Of a stretch of DNA of 64,000 nucleotides, positions 26,542-34,150 are shown one piece after another (within the stretch, counting starts at the first letter, position 1; every line of letters begins with the position of its first letter). The notes beneath the pieces are model-generated. The model searched no databases. It saw only the letters and a program-made list of their open reading frames with translations, and had not been told where the DNA came from. This stretch comes from DATKPA01 sp051955985. Its GTDB lineage: Bacteria; Planctomycetota; Phycisphaerae; WQYP01. The stretch is taken from the NCBI GenBank assembly GCA_051955985.1, contig JBQCGD010000167.1, forward strand, positions 1-64,000, in the 5' to 3' direction. The translations under genes and the position numbers were made by a program.

Positions 26542-28191
26542 ATGAACCTTGCCCCTGTCCTGCCAGACGCCTCCAGTCTGGCGGTTGAACAACTCACGTT
26601 GACGCCCACCAGGATCACGCTGGTGGTTGCTACTACGCAAAAAGCTTCGATTTGCCCCGTCTGCCGTCAACCTTCCAGTCGAATCCATAGTCATTACAGT
26701 AGGCGATTGGCCGATCTGCCCTGGATGGGCACACCGGTTGGGATTGAACTACATGTGCGACGGCTCTTTTGCGATAGCCCCGATTGCCAGCGCCGCATTT
26801 TCACCGAGCGGCTACCGGCCGTCACCGCATCGTACGCCCGGAAGACCTCTCGCCTGAACGCCGCCTTGTCTATTCTGGCGTTGGCATTGGGGGGAGAACA
26901 TGCCTCTCGTGTTGCGGAGAAAATCGCGATTGCCACCAGCCCGGATACTCTCCTGCGGCTGATCCGCCGCATGCCAATGCCGGACGCTAGAGTTGCACCG
27001 GTGGTGGGCGTTGACGACTGGGCACTTCGCAAGGGTTTGCGCTACGGAACAATCCTTTGCGATCTGGAAAAGCATCGTGTTCTCGACCTGCTGCCGGAGC
27101 ATACGGCAGAATCCGTCAGTGCGTGGCTGGCCCGGCATCCGGAGATACGAACAGTCAGCCGCGACCGCGGGAGCACTCTCATTCGTGCAACGGGTACGGG
27201 AGCCCCGCAGGCCCGTCAAGTGGCGGACCGCTTTCACCTGCTCAAGAACCTCCACGAAGCGTTGATTCGCTGTCTTGATCGACAAGGGAAGGAACTGCAA
27301 GAAGGCGCCAAGCAGGCAGCGGCTGCCAATCTGCCTGCAACTTCACAATCACCAAACTGGGATCCACTACCAGCGCGGCCGCGGCGTTTGCCGGCATCGA
27401 ATGCCGAGCGCGAATCTTCTGAGAACACCCGCACTCGCCGCGAAGCGCGTTACCACGAAGTCTGGGTGCTGCATCGGCAAGGGCTATCCCAGCGCGACAT
27501 CGCCCGCCGGCTCGGACTGGATCGCAGCACGGTGGGGCGTCACCTCCGTGTGGAAGACTGCCCAGAGCGGGCCAAGCGGCACAACATTCGTTCCACCGAT
27601 CTATTCTTGGATTATTTGCGGCAGCGGTGGTCCGAAGGATGTCACAACGCCCGGCAACTCGCTCGAGAGATCACGGCGCGCGGATTTAGGGGATCGTCTT
27701 GCGCCGTGAAACGCACCGTGGCTCCATGGCGCGCCGAATTACCCGTTAAGGACCCTCAAAAGGAGCCGCGGTCGTGGCAGAAGAAGTTGGTGCGGGCCTC
27801 CGCACGGCACGTCTCCTGGTTGTTGGTCAAGACGCCAAATGACCTCTCTGCGGAGGAGAAGCAACTGGTCACCGCAATCCTGGAACAAAGTCCGACGATC
27901 AAGGCTGCGACGCAATTGGTGCTGGAATTCCAGCAGTTGATTCACGGACGGAATCGCAAGGGACTTGATGCGTGGCTGAAAAAGGCGTGTGAGCCGGGTG
28001 CATCTCCGGAACTAAAGGGGTTCGCCGAGAGTCTCAAGCAGGATCTGCCAGCCGTTGAGGCTGCATTCGAATCGTCATGGAGCACCGGACAGGTGGAAGG
28101 GCAGATCAATCGACTCAAGTTGATCAAGCGGCAGATGTACGGGCGAGCGAACTTCGACCTGCTTCGAAAGCGGGTGCTGCTGGATTCGTAA
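26542..28191 (+). CDS. ISL3-family transposase
   Basis: 549 residues. The N-terminal zinc ribbon CPVCRQPSSRIHSHYSR pairs with a later CDSPDC. The DDE core follows, with first acidic residues in VVGVDDWALRKG, a second in VSRDRGSTL and the Glu in STGQVEGQINRLK. An HTH (GLSQRDIARRLGLDRSTVGR) is inserted mid-protein, as in many ISL3 members. The coding sequence is complete and starts at the ATG within the right copy of the GCCATG duplication left by IS21. Its original ribosome site, GGAAGGGAACTCC, is now 2.9 kb away at 23609-23620, so expression now depends on the IS21 right end. Confidence 0.92.
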   Translation: MNLAPVLPDASSLAVEQLTLTPTRITLVVATTQKASICPVCRQPSSRIHSHYSRRLADLPWMGTPVGIELHVRRLFCDSPDCQRRIFTERLPAVTASYARKTSRLNAALSILALALGGEHASRVAEKIAIATSPDTLLRLIRRMPMPDARVAPVVGVDDWALRKGLRYGTILCDLEKHRVLDLLPEHTAESVSAWLARHPEIRTVSRDRGSTLIRATGTGAPQARQVADRFHLLKNLHEALIRCLDRQGKELQEGAKQAAAANLPATSQSPNWDPLPARPRRLPASNAERESSENTRTRREARYHEVWVLHRQGLSQRDIARRLGLDRSTVGRHLRVEDCPERAKRHNIRSTDLFLDYLRQRWSEGCHNARQLAREITARGFRGSSCAVKRTVAPWRAELPVKDPQKEPRSWQKKLVRASARHVSWLLVKTPNDLSAEEKQLVTAILEQSPTIKAATQLVLEFQQLIHGRNRKGLDAWLKKACEPGASPELKGFAESLKQDLPAVEAAFESSWSTGQVEGQINRLKLIKRQMYGRANFDLLRKRVLLDS

Positions 28192-28249
28192 GAACGGCTG
28201 CGCAGCCGAGAATGCACTGATCAGCTTTCACCAAAAGTGCGGAAGAACC

Positions 28250-28310
28250 TTTAACCCGCCCCGTGACAATCAAAAGTGCGGAAGAACCTTTTTTTACCCG
28301 CCCCATGACA
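28250..28310 (-). repeat. Duplicated ISL3/IS21-type right-end motifs
   Basis: Outside the right ISL3 end come, in order: an inverted TGTCACGGGGCGGGTTAAA copy (28250-28268), CAAAAGTGCGGAAGAACC (28271-28288, matching the outer 18 bases of the ISL3 right repeat) and a second TGTCATGGGGCGGGT copy (28296-28310). The end unit is thus repeated twice on the right but only once on the left. Confidence 0.65.
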
Positions 28311-28431
28311 CGAACGGACACCCACCTGTCGTGATCCTTTCATCCCCCCACTCTGACACAAAACCCGAGGCAGAAAAAAGATGCGGTTCACGTATTGCTC
28401 ACCAGGTATCGCCCGCTTTGGGTCCAACAAC

Positions 28432-28574
28432 CTCCGCAAAAACAAAAAACAGGATGCGCTGGCCCGAGACACTTGTCTCCAGACCGCATCCTGATGTACA
28501 CAACCCTCAGCGACTAGCTGCTTTTTCCCTCCGGTCAACCCGGGCTGTATTGGCTGATTTCCCCCCCCGTGACA
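28432..28574 (+). pseudogene. Decayed IS21 right end (istB 3' remnant)
   Basis: This stretch lines up with the istB 3' end and right terminus of the intact copy (about 26395-26538): AAAACAGGATG, ACTTGTCTCCAGACC, CATCCTGATGTA, CCCTCCGGTCAACCC and the final CCCCGTGACAGC are recognisable, with many differences between. It is an older, truncated IS21 copy, and its end lies 14 bases from the stop codon of the TPR gene. The stretch 28311-28431 before it has no recognisable content. Confidence 0.75.
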
Positions 28575-28588
28575 GCAGAGAAAGTGGT

Positions 28589-31500
28589 CTACTGCACCCC
28601 TACGGCAGCAAGGCGTTTCCGCGAGGAATCGGAGAGCGTGGCGTAGTTCTTGGCAAGTTGAAGTTGCCGGAATTCAGTGTTCGCTGCGTCCTGCTGCCCT
28701 GAGAGGGCGAGAAGCCAGATTCGGGTGGCCTGAAATTCAGGGTCCGTCGGAGCAAGAATCTTTGCCTTTTCGACAGCAGCCAGCGCCTTTTCGTACGACT
28801 TTTGCTGCGCGAGAACATTGGCTTGGGTGTCGAAGAAATTGGGGATATTCGGATCGAGAGAAATTGCCTTATCGACAAGTGACAGCGCTTCGTTAAGGTC
28901 ACCATTCCGGTGAAGAATGACCATCGCGAGGTTGTTGAGAACAATGGGCTGCTTGGGATCGGACTTTAGAGCACGCCGGTAAACCATTTCTGCGCCCGCA
29001 TAATTGTTTTCGGTTTCGTAAATTCCCCCGAGAATTCGCAGTGTGGTCGAATCGCAATCCTCCTTCGCAGCAAGCGGTTCGAGTATTCCCAAGGCAGATT
29101 GCTCGTAAGCTTGATCATGCGTGCGCCTTCCGAGGGCGTGGAAGGCCAGTGCAATTTGATCCTTTTCCGCCGGATTTTGGGATGGGAAGGACGTTGTAGC
29201 GTAATCAAGCCACTTTTTGGCATCCTGCTCTGGAAGGTTGGCGGTAAGCGCGATCCATTCATTTCGCCACGCAGCGGAAGAGGAAAGGAACGGCCTCAGG
29301 AGAGAGGCCGCTTCCTCCGTCCTTCCCTTCATGAGAAGCCCGCGCACGTAGGCAAGAATCACGGCGTAGTAGTCATCGGGACTCTTCAAGGCTGAAGCGA
29401 TGTAGGGCTGGACCAGAGCGAGTCCCTTGTCAGCGTTGTTGAGTTGTAGATTGACATTTGCAAGGAAGACGTCGGCGGGGAGAGCGGCGTTGCCAAGTCG
29501 AGACCGCCACTGCAGACCGACGGTCAGTGCTTCGCTCCACCGGCCAGCGCCGGCAAGGCTTTCAGCGGACACTCGCGCGGCTTCCGCGGAGTTCGGGAAT
29601 GCTTGCATCGCGCGGCTTGCAATATCGATCGCCTGATCGGGATGTCCGGCCATGGAGCAACCACGAGCAGCAACGATCTGTACAGCAAGATTGTCGCGGG
29701 CCGTATCAGCGAGTTGCCGCAGCTGATTGAGGGGCTCGTCCGGCTTGCTTAAATGGGTGCGAAGATCAGCAAATTGACGGAGCGCCACCGCGATGTCAGG
29801 CGCATCCTTGGCGGACTGCACCATGGCAACGAATACGGATCGGAAAGATGAATCTGTACCGAACGTATGAAGTAGCGAGGAATTTGTGTTGAGTGCAGTG
29901 AAGCTAGCATCTGCGGGAATGGCGGCATGGGCTGCGGCGGCGTAGTGATCGACATCGTCGAAACGGCCGGTGAGGATGCAGAGCGTCAGAAGCTGGCGCC
30001 AGGAGGCGGCATCCGTCGGGGAATCCTTTGTGGCTTGGAGGAATTGGTTGATCGCGGCATCGGGGGATCCGAAGCGTGCGGTGTAGGCCGCGCGGATACC
30101 AAGTTTGGTGGCCGCCAGGCAGTCGATTTTATCCAGGAGTGCAAGGGTGCGTTGGGCGTCCGCGTCGCGTTTTTGAGAGCCGTAAAGATTGGCGCAGAGT
30201 TGGATCGCTTCAGGCGTAGGCTGCTTGAGAAGGTCGCTGACCAGGCTGTCGGCCTTTGCGGGTTCGTTCATCTCGCCGTAGAGAGAGGCTAGCGAGAGTT
30301 TGTCGTTGGTGGTGAGGTCAGCCACGGGAATCAGTTCCAACTGATGGGAGGCCGCGGCGAAATCGCCTTCCTGGACGAGAAGTTCCGCGCACATACGCCG
30401 CTGGTCAGTGGTGGTGGTTTTCGCCTGCGTCACCCGATCAATGTACGGGCGGGCGCGGGTGAAATTGCGCTGGGAATGCAGCATGCGTGCGAGGTCGAGT
30501 GTCAGTGCCGTGTTTTCCGGGGCGATATCGACGGCTTGTGAAAGTTCGTCGACGGCCTGGGCCATGTTCTTCTGGTCCACGAATGCCTTCGCGAGGAGTT
30601 GGTGCGCGGCAGCGTTGCGCGGAGACTGCCGGATCACGTCGTTCAACAGAAGAATGACCTCGGCGAGATCCTTGTCCGAAGGCTTGTCGCCCTGAAGGAT
30701 GTAGCGCGCCCGCATGATGGAGAGGAAGGTGCCTTTGTCGCCGCGGAGCGTGCGGAGTCGGTCGATGGTGGCGGCGATGAAGGGGCGATCGCTCTGAGTT
30801 GATCTCGCGGCGAGGGCCTGCCATTGGATCTTCACGTCTTTGGGGTTCTGTTCGGCCAGATCTTCCCATTCCTTTTTGGCTTGGGGATTGTTGGTGAATT
30901 CGAGATAGCGGGCGTGGTCAATCTTCCATTCAGAATCAGCGTTGGGGTCCTTTGGCTGATTCTTTTCGAGGTATTTCAATCCGTCATCGGGGTGGCCGTT
31001 GGAGGCCATCCAGGCAGCCCGCGCGAAGGCGAGCTGCGGGGTCATGCCATGAAGTTGTTCATAACGAGAGAAGCAGGCATCTTCTTCCCCAAGCTTCGCA
31101 TTCTTGCTGGCACTTGCGAGCGCAAGGAGCATTTCGGGAGAGGCGTTTTTGAGCGAGAGGGCTTTCTTCAGGAGCGAGAGTGCTTCTGACTGCTTTCCTT
31201 GGCGTGCAAGAAGGAGGACATGGATCGGGTAGACGCGTTGTTCATCCGGGAATTTCTTTTCGATTGTTTCGACGAACTTGGGAACCTCTTTGACCTCGAC
31301 GATATTCGTGGGGAGATAAATGCCGCTGGATGCGGCCGCGACGAGGGCTTCGCGGTCGTCGGGGGAACGCTTTTGGGCCTGGTAAGCGGCGATGAACGCC
31401 TCGAGCGGTTGGCCGAGCGAGAGTTTTAGTTTTGAAATCGCGGTAAAGGGATCGGTCCAGGCAGGGGCGTTGATTGCCGCCTGCTGATAGTGGTCCTGGG

Positions 31501-32704
31501 CGATCTCATATTCGCCGCCGAGTTCATAGGCCTTGGCTGCCAGGTAAAGGAAGAAGGGATCCTGCGCATCAGCGACCAGTGCATCGTTGCAGGCGGCGAT
31601 GGCCGATTGGGAATCGGCCGGGTGAAGGAGGGTCTTGTCGATTGCAGCGGCGGCGGCCGCGGCGTGCGCATCGGACTTGCCGCGATCAGCAAGGGCGGCG
31701 ACTGTGGACTGCGCGTCAGCGGTGCGACCGAGGTGAACTTGAGCGAAGGCCTTGTAAACAAGGAGATTCGTGTCGAGATCCTTCTCCTTATCGATGACGG
31801 AAAGCACCTCTTTGTCCTGGCCTGCCTGGAGAAGCCGGGCGACCCAGTTGTCGCGGGTTTGGGCGTCTGAATTATTGCGGGCTGCGGCTTCCTGGAGGTT
31901 GTTGGCCTCGGAATAGAGGCCGTAGGCATCGAGGTGGCGAATGAGCGTTTTGATAAACGCGGGGTCCTGTTGCGGGTGCTTGGCGGCTTTCTTTGCCCAT
32001 TCGATGGCGGACTTGGTGTCGCCGGTCAAGCCGTAGGCATCGCACTTGAGAAGTTCGAAGCGGCTGTCGTCGGTGTGGCGGGCCAGGAGTTCATCGGCAC
32101 GGCCGATGATTTCATCAGCTTGGGCCCCCCGCCGCTGCATGATTGTGAGGGTGAGGCCCTGTCCATCGAAATCGACGGGCGCGACCTCGTTGTACGCCTT
32201 GGCATACTTCAATGCTTCATCGTACTTGCGCAGATAGAAAAGCGCGCGAGCACGGCAGATGAGGGCCTGCGGATCTTTCGGTGCGTACGTAAGGATCTGA
32301 TCGGAGGTGGATATGGTTTCGGTGAAGAATCCGACTTTCAAGTAGAGTTGCAGGAGCTCTTCGCGGACGTCTTTGCGGTCGGGGTTCAAGTCCACAAATC
32401 GCCGGAGGAGACCGATGGCAGCAGGGAGTTCCGAGTGGTTCGCCTCTTCGACGTGCAGGCGCGACTCCGCGCAGGCGTAGAGCGCTTCAGAGTCGTCCGG
32501 GCTGCGGCGAATGTAACTGGCAAGGTGGTTCAGCGCCCCCTTGTAGTCGTTGGCGGCATATTCGGCGAGGCCTTCCTTGCGCAATTGGGCATAGTAGCGG
32601 GCCGTACGCTGCTTGCGGACGACCACGAGGGTTCCACCAGCAGCCGTGATGGCAACCACGCCAGTGAGGATGATTGAAAGCCTGCGCTTGGTTTTGGGAT
32701 TCAT
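28589..32704 (-). CDS. Large TPR-repeat protein of the exosortase/exopolysaccharide operon
   Basis: 1371 residues. One N-terminal membrane segment (about residues 9-28: RLSIILTGVVAITAAGGTLV) is followed by helical tetratricopeptide repeats over almost the whole length (for example NDYKGALNHLASYIRRSPDD, then NYAGAEMVYRRALKSDPKQP near the C-terminus). No lipobox is seen. TPR proteins of this size accompany many PEP-CTERM/EPS loci (PrsT-like) and are thought to organise envelope assembly. GGAG precedes the ATG at 32704, four bases after the end of the upstream sugar-transferase gene; it is the last gene of the operon. An IS21 remnant lies immediately downstream of its stop. Confidence 0.85.
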   Translation of the reverse strand: MNPKTKRRLSIILTGVVAITAAGGTLVVVRKQRTARYYAQLRKEGLAEYAANDYKGALNHLASYIRRSPDDSEALYACAESRLHVEEANHSELPAAIGLLRRFVDLNPDRKDVREELLQLYLKVGFFTETISTSDQILTYAPKDPQALICRARALFYLRKYDEALKYAKAYNEVAPVDFDGQGLTLTIMQRRGAQADEIIGRADELLARHTDDSRFELLKCDAYGLTGDTKSAIEWAKKAAKHPQQDPAFIKTLIRHLDAYGLYSEANNLQEAAARNNSDAQTRDNWVARLLQAGQDKEVLSVIDKEKDLDTNLLVYKAFAQVHLGRTADAQSTVAALADRGKSDAHAAAAAAAIDKTLLHPADSQSAIAACNDALVADAQDPFFLYLAAKAYELGGEYEIAQDHYQQAAINAPAWTDPFTAISKLKLSLGQPLEAFIAAYQAQKRSPDDREALVAAASSGIYLPTNIVEVKEVPKFVETIEKKFPDEQRVYPIHVLLLARQGKQSEALSLLKKALSLKNASPEMLLALASASKNAKLGEEDACFSRYEQLHGMTPQLAFARAAWMASNGHPDDGLKYLEKNQPKDPNADSEWKIDHARYLEFTNNPQAKKEWEDLAEQNPKDVKIQWQALAARSTQSDRPFIAATIDRLRTLRGDKGTFLSIMRARYILQGDKPSDKDLAEVILLLNDVIRQSPRNAAAHQLLAKAFVDQKNMAQAVDELSQAVDIAPENTALTLDLARMLHSQRNFTRARPYIDRVTQAKTTTTDQRRMCAELLVQEGDFAAASHQLELIPVADLTTNDKLSLASLYGEMNEPAKADSLVSDLLKQPTPEAIQLCANLYGSQKRDADAQRTLALLDKIDCLAATKLGIRAAYTARFGSPDAAINQFLQATKDSPTDAASWRQLLTLCILTGRFDDVDHYAAAAHAAIPADASFTALNTNSSLLHTFGTDSSFRSVFVAMVQSAKDAPDIAVALRQFADLRTHLSKPDEPLNQLRQLADTARDNLAVQIVAARGCSMAGHPDQAIDIASRAMQAFPNSAEAARVSAESLAGAGRWSEALTVGLQWRSRLGNAALPADVFLANVNLQLNNADKGLALVQPYIASALKSPDDYYAVILAYVRGLLMKGRTEEAASLLRPFLSSSAAWRNEWIALTANLPEQDAKKWLDYATTSFPSQNPAEKDQIALAFHALGRRTHDQAYEQSALGILEPLAAKEDCDSTTLRILGGIYETENNYAGAEMVYRRALKSDPKQPIVLNNLAMVILHRNGDLNEALSLVDKAISLDPNIPNFFDTQANVLAQQKSYEKALAAVEKAKILAPTDPEFQATRIWLLALSGQQDAANTEFRQLQLAKNYATLSDSSRKRLAAVGVQ

Positions 32705-32708
32705 GATG

Positions 32709-34148
32709 TTATCTCCGGAAGACTCCGCGAAGGAGCACGATGAAGGTTTGGAAGATAATCCAGAGGTCGAGTTTCCAGGAGAGTTGTTCGACGTACTGGA
32801 TGTCGAATTTGATCCATTCCTGGAAATCGAGACCCTGGCGGCGGGTTCGCTTGACCTGCCAGAGGCCGGTGATGCCGGGGCGGACACTTAATCTGGCTTC
32901 GCGCCACGGGGGGCAGTATTGATTTTCCGTTCGTGGACTGGGTCTCGGTCCGACGACCGACATGTCACCGACAAGGATGTTGAAGAACTGCGGGAACTCA
33001 TCGATGTTCAAATCCCTGAGAAGCCGGCCGACGCGTGTGAGGCGCGGATCTTTCTTGATGAAGAACTGAGGCCCATCCGCCTGATTGGCGACGGCAAGCT
33101 GCGCCTTGATCTCGTCGGCATCCTTGCGCATGGAGCGAAACTTAATGCAACCGAATTGCCGCCCGCCGAGGGTCTCACGCGGGTGCACGAAGAAGAAAGG
33201 TCTGCCATCTTCTAGATATATTGCTAGCATGATGAACGGATAGAACGGAAGAGTCAAGAGCAGCGCAATGACAGCAAAAACAATGTCGAAGAGCCGTTTG
33301 ATGATGCGATCGAAGGAAGAAAGCGTACGCGGCCTTGCGGGGCGGACGAAGCTTTCGGTGGGTTCGAGTTCCTGCCACTGGATGTCCTGAAGGACAGGGC
33401 GGGCGGCGGGGTCGTCCCAGAGGACGGCGGGGCCGACGACAGGCATGGTGGTTTTGAGGTTACGTCCGGCGCCGACCCAGACGGAGCCGATGATGCGGGC
33501 CTGCGGATCGATTTTGGCATCGCCATCGACCCAAGCATTTGTGGAAAACCGGCGGGCGCGCTGCACGGTGGCCGAGGGTGCGGGCCAATACGTCACCAGC
33601 CGGTTGACGAACTGGGCCACCTCCTGGTTGTGGGCGCGGTCGAAGATTTCGCCGTTCACGCGGGAGATTTCCCGCTCTTCGCGAGGGATCTGCCGGCGAA
33701 GTGTTTTCCAGCCGGTAGAAGAGGAGGAAGCCGTTTGCCAGGCGTGAGCGAGGTCGGCATCGGCGGTAAAAGCGACGCGCGTCAGGTGGTTGTCCGCGGC
33801 GTCGTAGAGCCGCTGGAAGCGAACGAAGCGTCCGTCCGGGGTGGTCTGGATGATTTCCTGGTAGCCGTGGGATCGCTTGGAATTCACGCGAACAAACAGA
33901 AGGTGCGGCCGCATCCAGCACATGACTTCCATGAGGTCGCGGAGGCGGAAGAGGACGAGCGTACGGGCTTCGGTGAGGAGAAAAAGGTCGGCATCGCTGA
34001 CAATGACGGAGGGCTCGCCAAGGCGGACGACTTGAACGCCGCGCGCCGCCCAGAAGCGGTCGTGCAGTTGCACCGGCGTGAGGCCCCAGAGGGTGGGATA
34101 CGTCTGTGCCGGCGCGGGCGGAGGTTGGAGGGTGTTGGGATGGAGCAT
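32709..34148 (-). CDS. Bacterial sugar transferase (polyprenyl-phosphate phosphoglycosyl transferase)
   Basis: 479 residues. The C-terminal catalytic domain (about 275-479) has a membrane helix (IIKRLFDIVFAVIALLLTLP), then HPRETLGGRQFGCIKFRSM, the DLNIDEFPQFFNILVGDMSV core, VGPRP and RPGITGLWQVKRT, the usual signature of WcaJ/PssA-type enzymes. It transfers a sugar-1-phosphate from a nucleotide sugar to undecaprenyl phosphate, the first step of repeat-unit synthesis. The N-terminal 270 residues are a soluble region without the usual four-helix bundle; its role is unknown. It starts two bases after the Wzz-like gene ends. Confidence 0.9.
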   Translation of the reverse strand: MLHPNTLQPPPAPAQTYPTLWGLTPVQLHDRFWAARGVQVVRLGEPSVIVSDADLFLLTEARTLVLFRLRDLMEVMCWMRPHLLFVRVNSKRSHGYQEIIQTTPDGRFVRFQRLYDAADNHLTRVAFTADADLAHAWQTASSSSTGWKTLRRQIPREEREISRVNGEIFDRAHNQEVAQFVNRLVTYWPAPSATVQRARRFSTNAWVDGDAKIDPQARIIGSVWVGAGRNLKTTMPVVGPAVLWDDPAARPVLQDIQWQELEPTESFVRPARPRTLSSFDRIIKRLFDIVFAVIALLLTLPFYPFIMLAIYLEDGRPFFFVHPRETLGGRQFGCIKFRSMRKDADEIKAQLAVANQADGPQFFIKKDPRLTRVGRLLRDLNIDEFPQFFNILVGDMSVVGPRPSPRTENQYCPPWREARLSVRPGITGLWQVKRTRRQGLDFQEWIKFDIQYVEQLSWKLDLWIIFQTFIVLLRGVFRR

Positions 34149-34150
34149 TG

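Larger units (their letters stand above)
23519..28249 (+). mobile_element. ISL3-family insertion sequence, interrupted by an IS21-family element
   Basis: Terminal inverted repeats of 29 bp begin GGTTCTTCCGCAC and end GTGAAAGCTGA: left 23519-23547, right 28221-28249, one mismatch. The transposase gene is 26542-28191. Without the inserted IS21 element (23626-26538 plus one target copy) the element would be about 1.8 kb, normal for the family. No 8-bp direct target duplication is seen. Instead both ends are followed outward by inverted copies of TGTCACGGGGCGGGTTAAA (23498-23516 and 28250-28268), the same sequence as the IS21 termini. Confidence 0.75.
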
